In this document: piece by piece, positions 24,219-35,439 of the stretch
How positions within the stretch are numbered: the first letter of the stretch is position 1
How the letters are laid out: the number at the start of each line of letters is the position of its first letter
Origin: Arcuatula senhousia
Lineage: Eukaryota > Mollusca > Bivalvia > Mytilida > Mytilidae
Direction: 5' to 3'
Assembly: GCA_963971305.1 (NCBI GenBank)
Contig: OZ020306.1
Span: 40,941,512-41,005,511, forward strand
Length of the DNA stretch: 64,000 nt
Program-made: the position numbers and the translations under genes
Notes under the pieces: model-generated
What the model saw: only the letters and a program-made list of their open reading frames with translations
Told to the model about the DNA's origin: nothing
Databases searched by the model: none

Positions 24219-24381
24219 GTTATTTAATGCCTGTTCATGGAACAGTCACACTATTATCCCCTTTGTGCTAAGGAGATACTTAAGGAACTCTTGCCTCTGT
24301 TCGAACTGCATAAAGTTCCTCATCATCTACGTCACCTCGAGATAATATTTTTAACTGCTTCATGAACAGGCATTTAACAAC
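24219..24381. repeat. 163-bp inverted-repeat element
   Basis: GTTATTTAATGCCTGTTCATG (24219-24239) and CATGAACAGGCATTTAACAAC (24361-24381) are inverted copies, 19 of 21 bases matching. They enclose about 120 bp of noncoding DNA. The size fits a MITE or foldback. It sits just downstream of an Ig exon on the minus strand. Confidence 0.6.
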
Positions 24382-24470
24382 TGTATACTGTCATCTCGAT
24401 TTTCAATTGAATATTTTATTGACTGGTGTTTTACTGTCTTTCTCTGAAAGAGTTATAATTAAAAACATAC

Positions 24471-24731
24471 AGTTAACAGTGAGACTAAGGTCTATTGCCC
24501 GTTCCCCGACTTCATTCCATGCTCTACATCTGAACGTCCCATGATCACTCTTAGTTACAGACGGTATAGACAGTGTATCTCCCTGTATAACAGAGCTATC
24601 TGGTCTGATCCATTGGTACTGACAGCTGGGATTACATACAGCAGAACATCTGACGGCATCTAAGCGTTCCCCTAGTATCTTTGTTACTGAGGTAGCTAAT
24701 GGGTTTAAGGTTAGTGAATCGTCTGGACCGT
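24471..24731 (-). CDS. immunoglobulin-like domain exon (87 codons)
   Basis: Minus-strand acceptor TTTTAACAG precedes 24731 and donor GTATGT follows 24471. The exon is open throughout in phase 1-1, 261 bp, the same length as the exon at 2554-2814. The translation begins with a GPDDSLTLNPLATSV stretch and contains VRCSAVCNPSCQYQW and KSDHGTFRCRAWNEVG. These are both Ig cysteines, the core tryptophan and a D-x-G-x-F-x-C strand, plus the same extra C-x3-C-x3-C cluster. It does not begin with a methionine, so it is missed by start-to-stop ORF calling. Follows the exon at 25613-25897 in transcript order; likely the same gene. Role: extracellular Ig domain; binding partner unknown. Confidence 0.85.
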
Positions 24732-25612
24732 CTGTTAAAATACAATGATTTTAGATATCATTATGTAAAGTACATTTGTACAACCGATCATTGGTCAGAC
24801 ATCATGGTACACGTGATACAAGTCATTTTGCATTGGTCAAAGACTAAAAATATACTACAAAAATTCAATATCGCAATACTCAAATTACCAACAAACGATA
24901 GAACGATAAACACAAAGACGACAGGGCCAAGAACGAGCTTTGACAAAGATTCCTTCAGCTAGTTTTTTTGGACCAAACTTCCCCCCTATCATCAGTAATA
25001 ATCTTGCACAAAGCACAAAAATAACACACTCTATCAATCAAATCGATAAAAGTTTAATTTAATTCAACTAGAGAAAAACCTGAGACAAAAAACACCATAC
25101 GAAACCAACGAGTCGTAGAGGAGCTCTCTTGAGAACAATCGCATGTAATGAGAGATAGCTAAGAAGCATTTATCAACTGTTGTAAAATCAAACATATCGA
25201 TTCTAAATATGACACAACACTTCACACAATTAATGATTTAGTGTTATATTATCACACAAAACCGACTTATTTGATCGCTGTAATGCTTAATAAAAATAAT
25301 ACAATGGTCACAAAGTAATAAATTAAAGTAACCCTCAAATTATCAATATGTCTAAAAACACAAAATTTTAAGATTTTAATAAAACTTTCTACTTGTATCA
25401 TTTTTTGAAAAAGGCGTTAAAGTCAATTTACCACCTCCAGTGGATCGGTTTTGAATTTTCGAACTTCAAGGAGAGGTTGAAATTAAGAATATTTTTTTTA
25501 ACTATTTTAAAGTAAAAAAAAACATAGATACCATTGTACTTCTAGAAGTATCGGTCATGAATTAAAAGCACTCGACACCAAATAAGAGTTAAATGTATAT
25601 ACATGTACTTAC
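24732..25612. other. probable intron of the Ig gene
   Basis: AT-rich; flanked by a donor (GTAAGT, read on minus at 25612) and an acceptor (CAG at 24734-24732). No other feature seen. Confidence 0.55.
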
Positions 25613-25897
25613 AAGTTACATCTAAAACAGCGTCGGTCGATTGGAGATCAATTCCATCGCTGCTTGCAATGCAGTACAAGGTTTTTGTATTATCTGCATT
25701 CATTGCTGTATACCTCAGAGTACTTGTTACGGTGTTGTCTTGTGTTGTGTTTGAGGTTTCCGTAGTGACAGAACCATCTATGTACCACCTAATGACAGGT
25801 TTGGGAGAACTTGTCGCCTGACACTGGAAATCCCTGTTTGTTCCTTGCTCTGCTGTTACCACACCAGTAGGTGTCATATTCACACTTGTTAATTGAA
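25613..25897 (-). CDS. immunoglobulin-like domain exon (95 codons)
   Basis: Minus strand: acceptor CCATTTTTCAG before 25897, donor GTAAGT after 25613, 285 bp, phase 1-1. The translation includes VNMTPTGVVTAEQGTNRDFQC, SSPKPVIRWYIDG and TKTLYCIASS, i.e. first cysteine, core tryptophan and second cysteine of an I/C2-type Ig domain. There are several N-x-T/S sites (NMT, NTT), as expected for an extracellular region. Lies between the V-type exon 29958-30251 and the exon 24471-24731 with compatible phases, so the three can be joined as consecutive domains. No named orthologue is recognised. Confidence 0.85.
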
Positions 25898-26059
25898 CTG
25901 AAAAATGGTTTTATTCAGTTAAATTGCCAAATCTGCGTTTTTAATAAATTTTCAAAAGAATAGATTTATTCAATAAAGTCGTTGGCATATTAACATATTT
26001 TCCACTCACACATATATATAAGACTGTCTACAATATTAGTAGCAACTATATTTCAAAAC
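25898..26059. other. intron sequence
   Basis: AT-rich, with the polypyrimidine tract of the downstream minus-strand exon. Nothing else seen. Confidence 0.45.
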
Positions 26060-27890
26060 AATTATGGATTCAGTTGAGGACTATGCCAGAAAATGGGCCA
26101 AAAAGAACAGGAGAAAGAATGTGACGTTTTGTCAGAATGGGTATAAGCTGTGAGTCATTGGTTTTGAAAAGAATCAATTCTTTTGAAAGGCTCAGTCAGC
26201 ACTAAGGCACCATCCATTTTCAGCAACGCTGATGTTGCCAAAACATTGTTCACCTTACATGGCATATATGTTGTTGTACCTGCAGACAAAGCATCAAATA
26301 ACATCATTTTTGTGTTCAAAAAACACTATATTGACTCTTTGACAGCTGAATTGGGGGTTGTTTGTACCAGCAATAGCACCACATACACGGCTACAACACT
26401 GTCTAAGACGGAAATCATTGACAATCACAAATCTGTTATTTCCTCCGTCAGCCTTTCTGTTGTGGCAGTAATGGGACATTACATCCCTGTATTGGATTCC
26501 TAAATTACATAAAAATCCATACAAACAGCACTTCATTGCAGGGTCATCAAAATGTACAACTAAACCTCTTTCAGTTCTGTTGACTTCAATACTTAAGGCA
26601 ATAAAATCCGGCCTCCAGAAATATTACGATTGTTGTTATTCTAGAAATGGTGTCAATCAAATGTGGATCCTGAAGAATTCGAAAGAACTGAAGGAGATTC
26701 ATAACTCTCAATCAGTTTCATCTTGTTACATCATCAAAACATTCGATTTATCCACACTCTACACTTCTATTCCACATGAACAACTGAAATCGCGATTGGC
26801 ACAGCTGATTAAACGCAGCTTTTCAAAAAGAATGGAAAACGCCGGTACAAATTTCTTGTAGTCGATTATCCCAAGACTTACTTTGTCATCAATGAATCTA
26901 AGAAAAAGAACAAATTTACAGAAGACCAAATAATCGACATGCTCAACTTTTTAATTGGCAACATATTTGTTCAGTTTTGATGATGTGTTTTTTCAGCGAA
27001 CAATAGGGATTCCAATGAGCACTAATTGTGCACCTTTGCTTGTTGATTGGTTTCTTCATTCATATGAAGCAAACTTCTTGCAATCTCTTCAAGACAAAAA
27101 AGACCATAGACTAGCTCTGTCTTTCAACCTCACGTTCCGTTATATTGATGATGTCCTTTCACTAAATAATTCTCGATTTGGTGACTTTCTCTTGCTACAC
27201 AAGAAGGGGAAGTTGACGATTGGAAAGTTGAAGTAATCACGTTTGTCATAGAGCCTTGTTGAAAGTCTTCCTTTAGAGTCAATTTCGAGATGTAGATCTT
27301 AATATGAAACAGACTTCCTAGTATCCGTTGTGTCTTTTATCTCAAGCTCCTTGGGATATATGAGATGGATTCCGTCCGCTCCAGCTTATGGAGTTTACGT
27401 ATCTCATCTGATTCGTTACTCCAGAGCGTGCGGGATTTACATCGATTTCCTTAGCTGAGCGACACGTCTGACGCAAAAAATTGCTCACACAGGATTATAG
27501 TGCTCCTCGGTTGCTGTCTTCACTCAAGACATTTTACGGAAGAAATCATGCACTTAAAGACAAATATGGGATTTCGATCTCTCAGATGAGTGCAGATGTT
27601 GGTTTGTCAAAGGGTGTTGTTTTGTCTTCCTTTACCGGATTTGACACGCTAAATGGACTATTGGCAACGCGATGGGTATGCTATAGCAAGCAGGAACTGC
27701 TTACTCTTCCAGAGCACCTGAGTTCACTTTGGTTTCGACTTCATTTCGAGTTATTGATTGATATTCATATATTTTGTGTTTCCATGTTTTACATGTTTTT
27801 GTCCTGTTCTTGTTGTGTTTACTGGTTTTATCTCTACCATTTAGGACTTTGACATTCGGATACCTCATTCGTACCTCTGCTTCTTATAAA
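26060..27890 (+). pseudogene. Penelope-like retroelement reverse transcriptase, dead
   Basis: Broken frames in order: MDSVEDYARKWAKKN (26063), VVVPADKASNNIIFVFKKHY (in 26183-26503), FDLSTLYTSIPHEQ (in 26580-26861), GIPMSTNCAPL and FRYIDDVLSLNN (in 26955-27236; the YIDD box at 27141 is the reverse transcriptase active site), YGVYVSHLIRYSRACG (about 27385), then KTFYGRNHALKDKYG (27520). The ADK block, the xPHxxL motif, GIPMxTNCAPL and the downstream FYGR region match the Penelope-type RTs that are common in bivalves. No GIY-YIG endonuclease is seen. At least three frame breaks make it nonfunctional. It sits in the intron of the minus-strand Ig gene in opposite orientation. The 3' tail (TAGCAAGCAGGAACTGCTTA and on) recurs at 33.9-34.4, 51.2 and 56.5 kb. 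A DIRS-type or other YIDD element is a less likely alternative. Confidence 0.8.
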
Positions 27891-28329
27891 AATCATAGAA
27901 AAAACTTTGTAGCAATTGTATTATGAAATCTAGGTACAAGCTTATATTAAATGTTAAATTGACAAATGTCTTTTTTTTCATTATACATGTAAAACTGTTT
28001 AACTAATGGTGCTGGTTATCATTATATGTGAGTATCACTTTGACACCACAGCAAGTGATTTTTTGTATAATGAGTTTTTTGAAAAGAAAACTTGAAGGCT
28101 GCTGGCTGTTTTCCATTGTGTATTTTTAACTTTGTTATTAATATAATAGGTTGTGTCGCGTAAAATTATTCCATATCTCATTTTCTCTAATTTTCGTCCG
28201 ATTTATTAACATCAACCAGTTGTGGTTGAGTTATGTCTCACCTCTAGAGAAAATTGTGTTCTCAGCGTCATTGCACGTGCAATTGATGAAAAAAAAAATG
28301 ATGAACCTTTTTGATTTTTTTTACCTATA
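27891..28329. other. intronic noncoding DNA
   Basis: Contains the GCTGCTGGCTGTTTTCCATTG segment shared with 19868. Otherwise nothing. Confidence 0.4.
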
Positions 28330-28703
28330 GACATTAGAGAATAAAAAGCTAGCCGAGCAGGCCATAATGCAGAAAACCTGACCGCAAACCATAGTGGTGC
28401 ACCGTGTTGGGAAAAATGTCACGTTCCTCACATGTTAAAGAACCCTGCTGCAGGTCTTTAGGTAAGAGTAGGACCCGTAGGATCCCCATGCAGTAGGAGA
28501 AATTACCCGTCCCTACCCATCACTCCTTTTTCCAGTGGCAGTCAAAACTATCCTACCCGATTGGCCTTGTGTCCCCATTTCCTCAACTTCATCATTATTT
28601 CATGTTCATTTTATCACCACTTTCATGTTCATCTCCCGGATAAAGCCGAAATCGTGCTGCTTGGGAGTAAGGCAATAACTTACTAACTAACTAACAGCTA
28701 AAT
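28330..28703. mobile_element. retroposon-like repeat with (TAAC)n tail
   Basis: A GC-richer block (GAAAACCTGACCGCAAACCATAG, CCCGGATAAAGCCGAAATCG) ends in TTACTAACTAACTAACAG, a short tandem tail as in SINE-like retroposons. The part at about 28580-28635 matches the reverse complement of 39675-39735 (AACATGAAA, GATAAAATGAACATGAAAT), so the two retroposons share a module. No coding capacity and no clear polymerase III boxes were confirmed. Confidence 0.5.
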
Positions 28704-28988
28704 TTCTTGTGTAAATCCATTTGCCTTGACTAACTTCTAAAAATGGCGTGTTTTGCCCTTTCGACCTCTTATATTTCAAAAATAGTAAGAGATATTGCAA
28801 ATCTGATTGAAAATGCAGGCAGGGAATTTCACAAGGATTCCAATGAAAAAAATATTTTGAAAATCGGACCACAAATTAAAAGGTTGATTTTTTGGGTGTG
28901 GTCCGTCTTAGGCCCCCTGTAGTAATGTAACGGTTCAATATACATCAAAACCATTGACACATTTTGTTGACAGAATTTAATGAGGAAT

Positions 28989-29225
28989 TCAATAAAAAAA
29001 AATATCTAAATCAAATAAATAATAAGCAGTCTTCAACAGTTTTGTCAATACACCCGCTAAAGCCCCTTTTGGCCTTTTTTCCAAAACAGTAGGGGCCGTC
29101 AACGCCAAATTCAATAGGAACCTTCCTCTAGTGTCAAATGTCCCCAGACGACGACGACGACGACAACGACAACGACGACATCGCCATAACACTATACGAT
29201 CGCAAAGATTTTGAGGTCGTATAAA
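28989..29225. repeat. repeat end with (CGA)n microsatellite
   Basis: GACGACGACGACGACAACGACAACGACG at 29149-29178 follows a segment similar to ends of other bivalve tandem-core elements. The minus-strand frame rich in Arg is a by-product of the microsatellite. Confidence 0.5.
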
Positions 29226-29244
29226 AACCTTCTCCAACTTAATT

Positions 29245-29371
29245 CTCGATGATTATGGAATTTCTAACATCTCGGGAAATAAATTTGATGTTTTAATCGC
29301 TCGGCAAGCCTCGCCATTAAAATAATCAAATTTATTTCCCTCGATTTTAGAAATTCCATAATCACCTCGAT
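29245..29371. repeat. 127-bp foldback palindrome
   Basis: CTCGATGATTATGGAATTTC and GGGAAATAAATTTGAT on the left are mirrored by ATCAAATTTATTTCCC and GAAATTCCATAATCACCTCGA on the right. Stems of about 50 bp surround a short GC-rich loop (CGCTCGGCAAGCCTCGCC). A MITE-like foldback within the Ig gene intron. Confidence 0.75.
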
Positions 29372-29957
29372 CACGTTGTAGAAGCTATATATCTTCTAAC
29401 AGTCTCAGAAATATGTAATATTATTATACTTCAGTAGATTTGTTCTATATATAATACAGGTAAACATTTTAACTATTTCATCTTGAATTTGGTAAAAGTA
29501 CTATTTTCCTGGGGATATAGTAAAAACTATTTCCCTATGATAATACTATTTCGCGGGGTTTTTGTATGATTGGCAGAAGGCGTGGCTAGAGTACCCTGTA
29601 TACAAAGTAAAGAGTGAGCAGTAGGTGTGGCTTTAGTTAAGATGTTTACCGATTCAGTATAATAAAACAATTGTTCAATGGTCATTCGGAAAACAGTACA
29701 TGTGTTTCTCCTCGGTACTTACCATTTCCCTTGGAGCTACGCGCCCCGTGCAATAGTAAGTACCTCGTTGACCAGTAAACAATTGTATACTATATATCTA
29801 CATGTAATCCGCCATTCATCCTTTTAACAGTATAAAGTTTCAAATGAAGGTTTTTTTCGTTCCCAATCTGAAAAAAAGCAAATTGAAGACAATGCTCATT
29901 TTATATATTGTTTTACATCTTTACTTTAGTTTGTAATAGCAATTTTATCAAGCTTAC
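29372..29957. other. intronic noncoding DNA
   Basis: No repeat or coding signal recognised. Ends at the donor of the minus-strand V-type Ig exon. Confidence 0.4.
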
Positions 29958-30251
29958 TTTTAATAAAAAGATTATGGTTCACCTCCAAAACCTGAGTTCC
30001 ACTATTCCCACCACATTTATAGACAGCAGCATCTGATGCCTGTATGTTAGTTATCTGTAGATTATACTCCCCAGCAGTGTGATTTCCAGTGATACTGAGT
30101 CTGCTACTTTGTTGTAGTGCTGGGTTTATATGTGTACCATCAGATATAATAGCATCCTCTGGTCCTCCACTCCATCGTACCTTTGACAGTCTAAACCCAC
30201 ATAACAGTGTTCCTGTTGATCCTTCATAAAAATAAAAATTTCTTGATGAAC
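29958..30251 (-). CDS. V-type immunoglobulin domain exon (98 codons)
   Basis: Minus strand: acceptor GTTTTTCAG before 30251, donor GTAAGC after 29958, 294 bp, phase 1-1, open throughout. The translation has FYEGSTGTLLCGF, KVRWSGGPEDAII, then SRLSITGNHTAGEYNLQITN followed by IQASDAAVYKCGG. This gives the B-strand cysteine, C-strand tryptophan, the S-L-x-I-x-N/I strand and the D-x-A-x-Y-x-C motif of V-set domains. V-set domains usually come first in such receptors, so this is probably near the N-terminus of the gene that continues at 25897-25613 and 24731-24471. Any signal-peptide exon should be upstream, above 30251 on this strand, and was not found. Confidence 0.85.
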
Positions 30252-31198
30252 CTGAAAAACGTTATAATTACATCTAAGATTTTTCATATATATCTAGTTT
30301 TTAAATAATATCATGTACATTTGTGATGCATTTTTAACGTCGTAAATCAATAAAAAGGAATGAAATACCTATTCATGATACATTTCAGTATCGAAAAGCA
30401 AAGAAAAAATAAGATTGACAATAGAAAAAAAGATGATCAAACAGAATTCCTTTTTATTCGTTGGGTACAATTGCTTGTTGTTTTCGTAAGTACATTGTAA
30501 ATGTAGGCAGGTCCACTAATTTAAGAATCCAATGAATTAAAGCTCGTTTGAAACGCTAATTTGATGAGATTTACTTTGTGAACCATTGCTCTATGTCTTG
30601 TAATATCAGTTTATTTCAGTTTGAGAATATACTAAAATCAATCATTAAATATCTCTAAGCGTTGTCATGTGTTTTTTCCCCATTTTCAGTGTATATAATA
30701 AACAGTTCTCTTTTTCAGATAAACAACCAAATAATAATTTTATTTTCAACTTTTAAGTGAAAACTGAGATAGATAATCAAGTTATTTCACACAGAAACGT
30801 CAAATTGGTTCCTTATTTCTGGTTCCCGATTCTAATGTGACTTTTTCGGAATTAACAGTTCCCTTTATCATATACATGTGAATGAATGAACAACAAAATT
30901 GAGAATAAGGATTCGTCCCTATTCGATATTAATCTAAAACTAAGGTGCATGTAGAATAAAGCGGTAATGTGCAATAATCAATTAAAAATTTAAATCTCAT
31001 AATAAGATACGAATTATTAATTAAAAGAAAAATGAAGAGATGTTCCATAGGATCATAGTGCATATACTTATGATGTGTTCTTTGATGCATTTGATTGGAA
31101 TTTTTAATCATGGAAAAGTATATTAAATCTGCGGGTACGTCTGATTTAGGACAACACAACCGAATTAAAGTATAGACATACAAACGGTTTAAATCTGT
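30252..31198. other. noncoding stretch
   Basis: AT-rich, no features seen. An upstream exon of the Ig gene could be hidden here but none was identified. Confidence 0.35.
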
Positions 31199-31645
31199 AC
31201 TACTAAAATAACGAAGCGTTTTTTGTTAGCCGGGTTGCAGCCTAAACAACAAATGCTACGACTAAGCTTCATATATTAAAAATTGGGGATGGTTGTGCCC
31301 TTTAAAAATTTCAGTAACATATATGCAATTATGTCTGCAGTTTGCTAATTTACCTAATTAATTGATCCGGAAACGGTAAAGCCGTTATCATTCCGGAATT
31401 ACACTCCAGCGGTCATACTAAAAAGCGATAGGAAGCGTTCGAGCGGGCATTTGGCGCCCAAGACTTAACAGTTTATTCTTATGTGAAAATGAAAAAATAA
31501 TGGCACACATGTATAAATTAATTGTTACAGAATTATTTAATCAATCGCTAATAATACTTCTAAAATAATGAAGCGTTTTAGTTAGCCGGGTTGCAGCCTA
31601 AACAACAAATGCTACGACTAAGCTTCATATATCAAAAATAGGGGA
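31199..31645. repeat. pair of 88-bp direct repeats
   Basis: Copies at about 31199-31290 and 31557-31646 share GTTAGCCGGGTTGCAGCC, AAACAACAAATGCTACGAC and TAAGCTTCATATAT. The 265 bp between them are noncoding. LTR-like or a dispersed short repeat inserted twice. Confidence 0.65.
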
Positions 31646-33914
31646 TCGCCATGATATATTTAGATCTATATTGTTGATCACGAAACAAATTAATTGAGGT
31701 AGAATGCAGCAATCTGATTGACCGAGAAATTAATAATATTTTCCAACAGACAAAAAAAAAACAGAATAACATAATTACATGTATTGATAATTTACTCCGC
31801 GCAAGATACTCCATCTTAAAGTGATCTTTTAACAGAGAATTTCATGTTTAATGTTTATTTGAAATTAATTTATAAGAAATGAATGTAAAATATTTTGTTT
31901 ATTGGGGTATAACCTTAATTTTCGCGTAGCACATTTAAAAAAGTCTGCGGTTAGAAATGTAAATTTATATGATCAAATATATTTTCAATGCCGGTTTGAT
32001 GTTTTGTCCCCCTCTTTTACAATGTTTGAATTATTACCCCTGTTAATAGACGAATTACAAAAAAAAATCCCACAAAACTCTTTCATTAATTATGATTAAT
32101 ATTTAAAAGATTTTATATAATAGATTATATTGGTAAGTTTACTTTATGTATAAAATGGAAACAAAAAATGTTTTACCGTCAAACAATTGTAACTTGATAA
32201 CAAAAATGAAAACAATTTAAAATTTATCATATTGTAGGTTTTTTTTCACTTCGTATAAAATTAGCCTCAACGATGTCAATGAATTGACAAAATTGCGAAG
32301 CGATTGATTGAAACTTATCCTGCCTCTGGACATTTTTTTTTAATTTACAGGTGGGGTAACACGCAATAAAAGATTGTAATAGAAACAAATGAGATATGGA
32401 ATAGGTACGCAACACAGCTCACATAACAAACGGTAATTTAGAAAAACCACAATGAAAAACTGACAGTAACCAAAAACTTATTAGAGTTAAATAATACCGT
32501 AGAACCTTTAATTTGCGATTAGCAAAACCATGTAAGGTCACGCAAATGCAATGTTTAATTGCGTAATATTTTGTATAGCAACCAACGATTGATTTTCCCG
32601 CGAATTCGCGGGTTTTTCCTAGTATTATTAAAACAAGATCCTTTTATACATTTGTATCCCCAACTACGTCTCTACGCCTGGCAAACGTAGTTAGAGATTA
32701 ATATTTTGAGATTGCGTAATACTTAATATATATTTCACTTTTAAGATAAGTAATAAAAGAGACGTCCGAAGTCTGACAGGTTTAAACAAAAAATTATTGT
32801 AGATATAAAAAATACAGACATTTATATTTCGAGTTCGAGTTGCACCTTTGTACATGTTGCAACATGTACACATCAATTGTACTAGTAAAGAAAAAAATGA
32901 ATGCCCTCTACATTATTAGACACGACTTATTTTTTGTTATCATACATGTAAATGAGAATGGAATATTAAAGAAAACGTGTGTCATGAAGTTCACATTAAA
33001 GTCTTTTATATACAACCAGTTGTAATAACTTCCATTGCATAACGATGGTAACATAAGTGGTCGGACTTTGATGTCTTGATATCACCAACAACACTTAGAT
33101 TTGGCGCTTCAATAATATACATGTACATTGATTGACTTCAATAAAGTTGAATACCAAGTTTTATTAACCCGAATAAAATTGTATTTGCCGAGCCAACGGC
33201 GAGTTGGATATTACCTTTTAAAGTTGATATTACCGATATTTGCTGACATAAAAGTCTATTAATGTTTTATGATGTGACCCGAAAATAAGTTAAATGATAA
33301 AAAAGAAAGAAAACGAAAACCCTTTACATTCATTGGCATACAAAATCTATTTTTTTAGAAACCGTATTTGTTCACAAATATGCTTGAAATGTCTGAGAGT
33401 AAAATATTGAAAAAATAATGATTTTAGTCTTTAACGTAACCAAACCATAGTAAAAGACATGATAAATTCATGTCATAAATGTACCCAGTGACATCACGGT
33501 CAAACTTATATTTTAAAGAATGAAAAGTGACAAATATTCTTCTTTTTTTTTTTGGCTACTTAAAAGTAAAAACATTTAAAAGTCATTTTTTCAACAACTT
33601 TGAGGTTAAATTATATGAGAGCGTATCGAGCTCTCTAATGTAGAAAGTTTGCCAAATTGCACGAGACTCAAAATAATATGGAAGAAAAATCGTTCTGTCA
33701 CCGGAAACATTCGATTCTTGGAAGTTTTCAAAAATGTCGGCGCGTGCCGAAAAATTGCGGGAAATAGTAATACATCGTCCCAAATTATCTCGTCCCAGGC
33801 ATTATTCGAAATTTTCAATGGAATTTTCTACGCGAGCTTTTAAGGCGATGTCTTTCTTATATCATAAAATACTACTTGATATCCCTGGCCAATCAAAATG
33901 AAGATAAATATTAG
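31646..33914. other. AT-rich noncoding stretch with two perfect palindromes
   Basis: No gene supported. 32597-32612 is a perfect 16-bp palindrome, CCCGCGAATTCGCGGG. 32849-32870 is a perfect 22-bp palindrome whose left half is TGTACATGTTG. The overlapping frames near 33583-33843 on both strands show no recognisable motif. Confidence 0.45.
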
Positions 33915-34416
33915 TCATATGTGTATTTTAATATATTATTAACACGACGGATGTGCTATAGCAGGCAGGAACCGCTTACTCTTCCGGAGCACCCGAGTTC
34001 ACTCATGTTATGACTTGAGTTAGCGTTGTTGATTTCCGTTCGGTTGATTTTGTTTTTTGTGTTTCTTCGTGCTGTTCTCGTTCGTGTTTACCGGTTTCGT
34101 CGTTGCCCTTTCGGACTTAAGACACTCGGATGCCCCATTGGTGGCTCTCTCTCATTAATTAAATGTCATATGTGTATTTTAATATATTATTAACACGACG
34201 GATGTGCTATAGCAGGCAGGAACCGCTTACTCTTCCGGAGCACCCGAGTTCACTCATGTTATGACTTGAGTTAGCGTTGTTGATTTCCGTTCGATTGATT
34301 TTGTGTTTTGTGTTTCTTCGTGCTGTTCTCGTTCGTGTTTACCGGTTTTGTCGTTGCCCTTTCGGACTTAAAACACTCGGATGCCCCATTGGTGGCTCTC
34401 TCTCATTAATTAAATG
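33915..34416 (+). repeat. tandem duplication (2 x 251 bp) of a Penelope-type tail
   Basis: 33915-34165 and 34166-34416 are almost identical. Both hold AACACGACGGATGTGCTATA, GCAGGCAGGAACCGCTTACT, TTCCGGAGCACCCGAGTTCA and end in CTCTCTCATTAATTAAATGT. The core matches the 3' tail of the element at 26060-27890 (about 27680-27890). Confidence 0.85.
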
Positions 34417-35439
34417 TACACATTTAGCAGTTTAGGTAAATATTTCTTAAAATTAACATGCAGAATGTCAACAAAATGTGTATAATCTAATATGTCTTCT
34501 TTTGGTTAACATGTACTTGATGAAAGACAACCATGTCATACATGTATTTTGTCTTAAATTGTACAATTAATCTGTACATGTTGCAACATGTACAATATTG
34601 CAACTTGTACACAACATATGCAGGCTTAAAGAAACAGCAAACTAAAAAAGTTCAGAAGCGTACACTAAAACAATCAAAATTTACTAGCTGTGTCTATTTA
34701 AATTAATAATGAAGGTGTCCAGTTCCATTCCTTAGCTCTATTTTATGAAAGGTACCCAGTTGACCATTATAGGCATATGCCATCCCGCCCTCCCAACATC
34801 CCCTACCTTGTCAGGAAGATACCAAAGGAGGTTCATTGTGCTACAAAAACTATGCTTCCGATAAAAATGGACTGTTATGTACAGCTTTATTTAAAAAGTA
34901 CCTTATGGACTTTTATAGACATATGCCTCCCTTCCCCAGCCTCCCCTTCATTTTTATTCTTCAAGATGGCAGGGGGGGGTTTGAGGGGATCCTCGCGCTT
35001 CGGAACCTGTTAGTTTTTAGTGACACCGCATTGATTCTAAATCTTTTTTTTATTCGTCCATGAAAAAAAAGTATGCGAAAAATGACGATAAACACGTAAA
35101 AACAAAAAAAATTCAATAAAAAACTTTTCATTCGGGTGTGTCGGAACTTAAAGAAAACGCACATGTTTTGAAAGGAATAACATAGTAAACAAATGTTTGT
35201 ATTAAAAGAGTCGGATTTTTTCGGGAATGGGATCAATTAAATCTTATATTTTGAGTTCTAAAAGTTATTACTCCTCAACTTGGGTCAATATGAAAGCAGA
35301 TAAAGATATTGTCCATGTGTGCAGTATCATGTTGCATGTTGAAATCTTTCTTGAATTCAAACAGTGAAAACGTATGTGAATTAAGTACATGTATTTGAAA
35401 TACAAAGATATTGGTCAACTTATAATTATGCTGTGCTCG
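34417..35439. other. noncoding stretch; second 22-bp palindrome
   Basis: 34573-34594 repeats exactly the 22-bp palindrome of 32849-32870. Around 34750-34980 two diverged copies of a GACxTTTATAGxCATATGCC and CCTCCC segment occur. The open frames there are not coding-like. Confidence 0.45.

Noticed and set aside
24124..24345. Plus-strand frame opposite the possible signal-peptide exon
   Set aside because: It runs through the 163-bp inverted-repeat element and shows no motif.
28989..29237. Arg-rich minus-strand frame
   Set aside because: Produced by a (CGA)n microsatellite at a repeat end.
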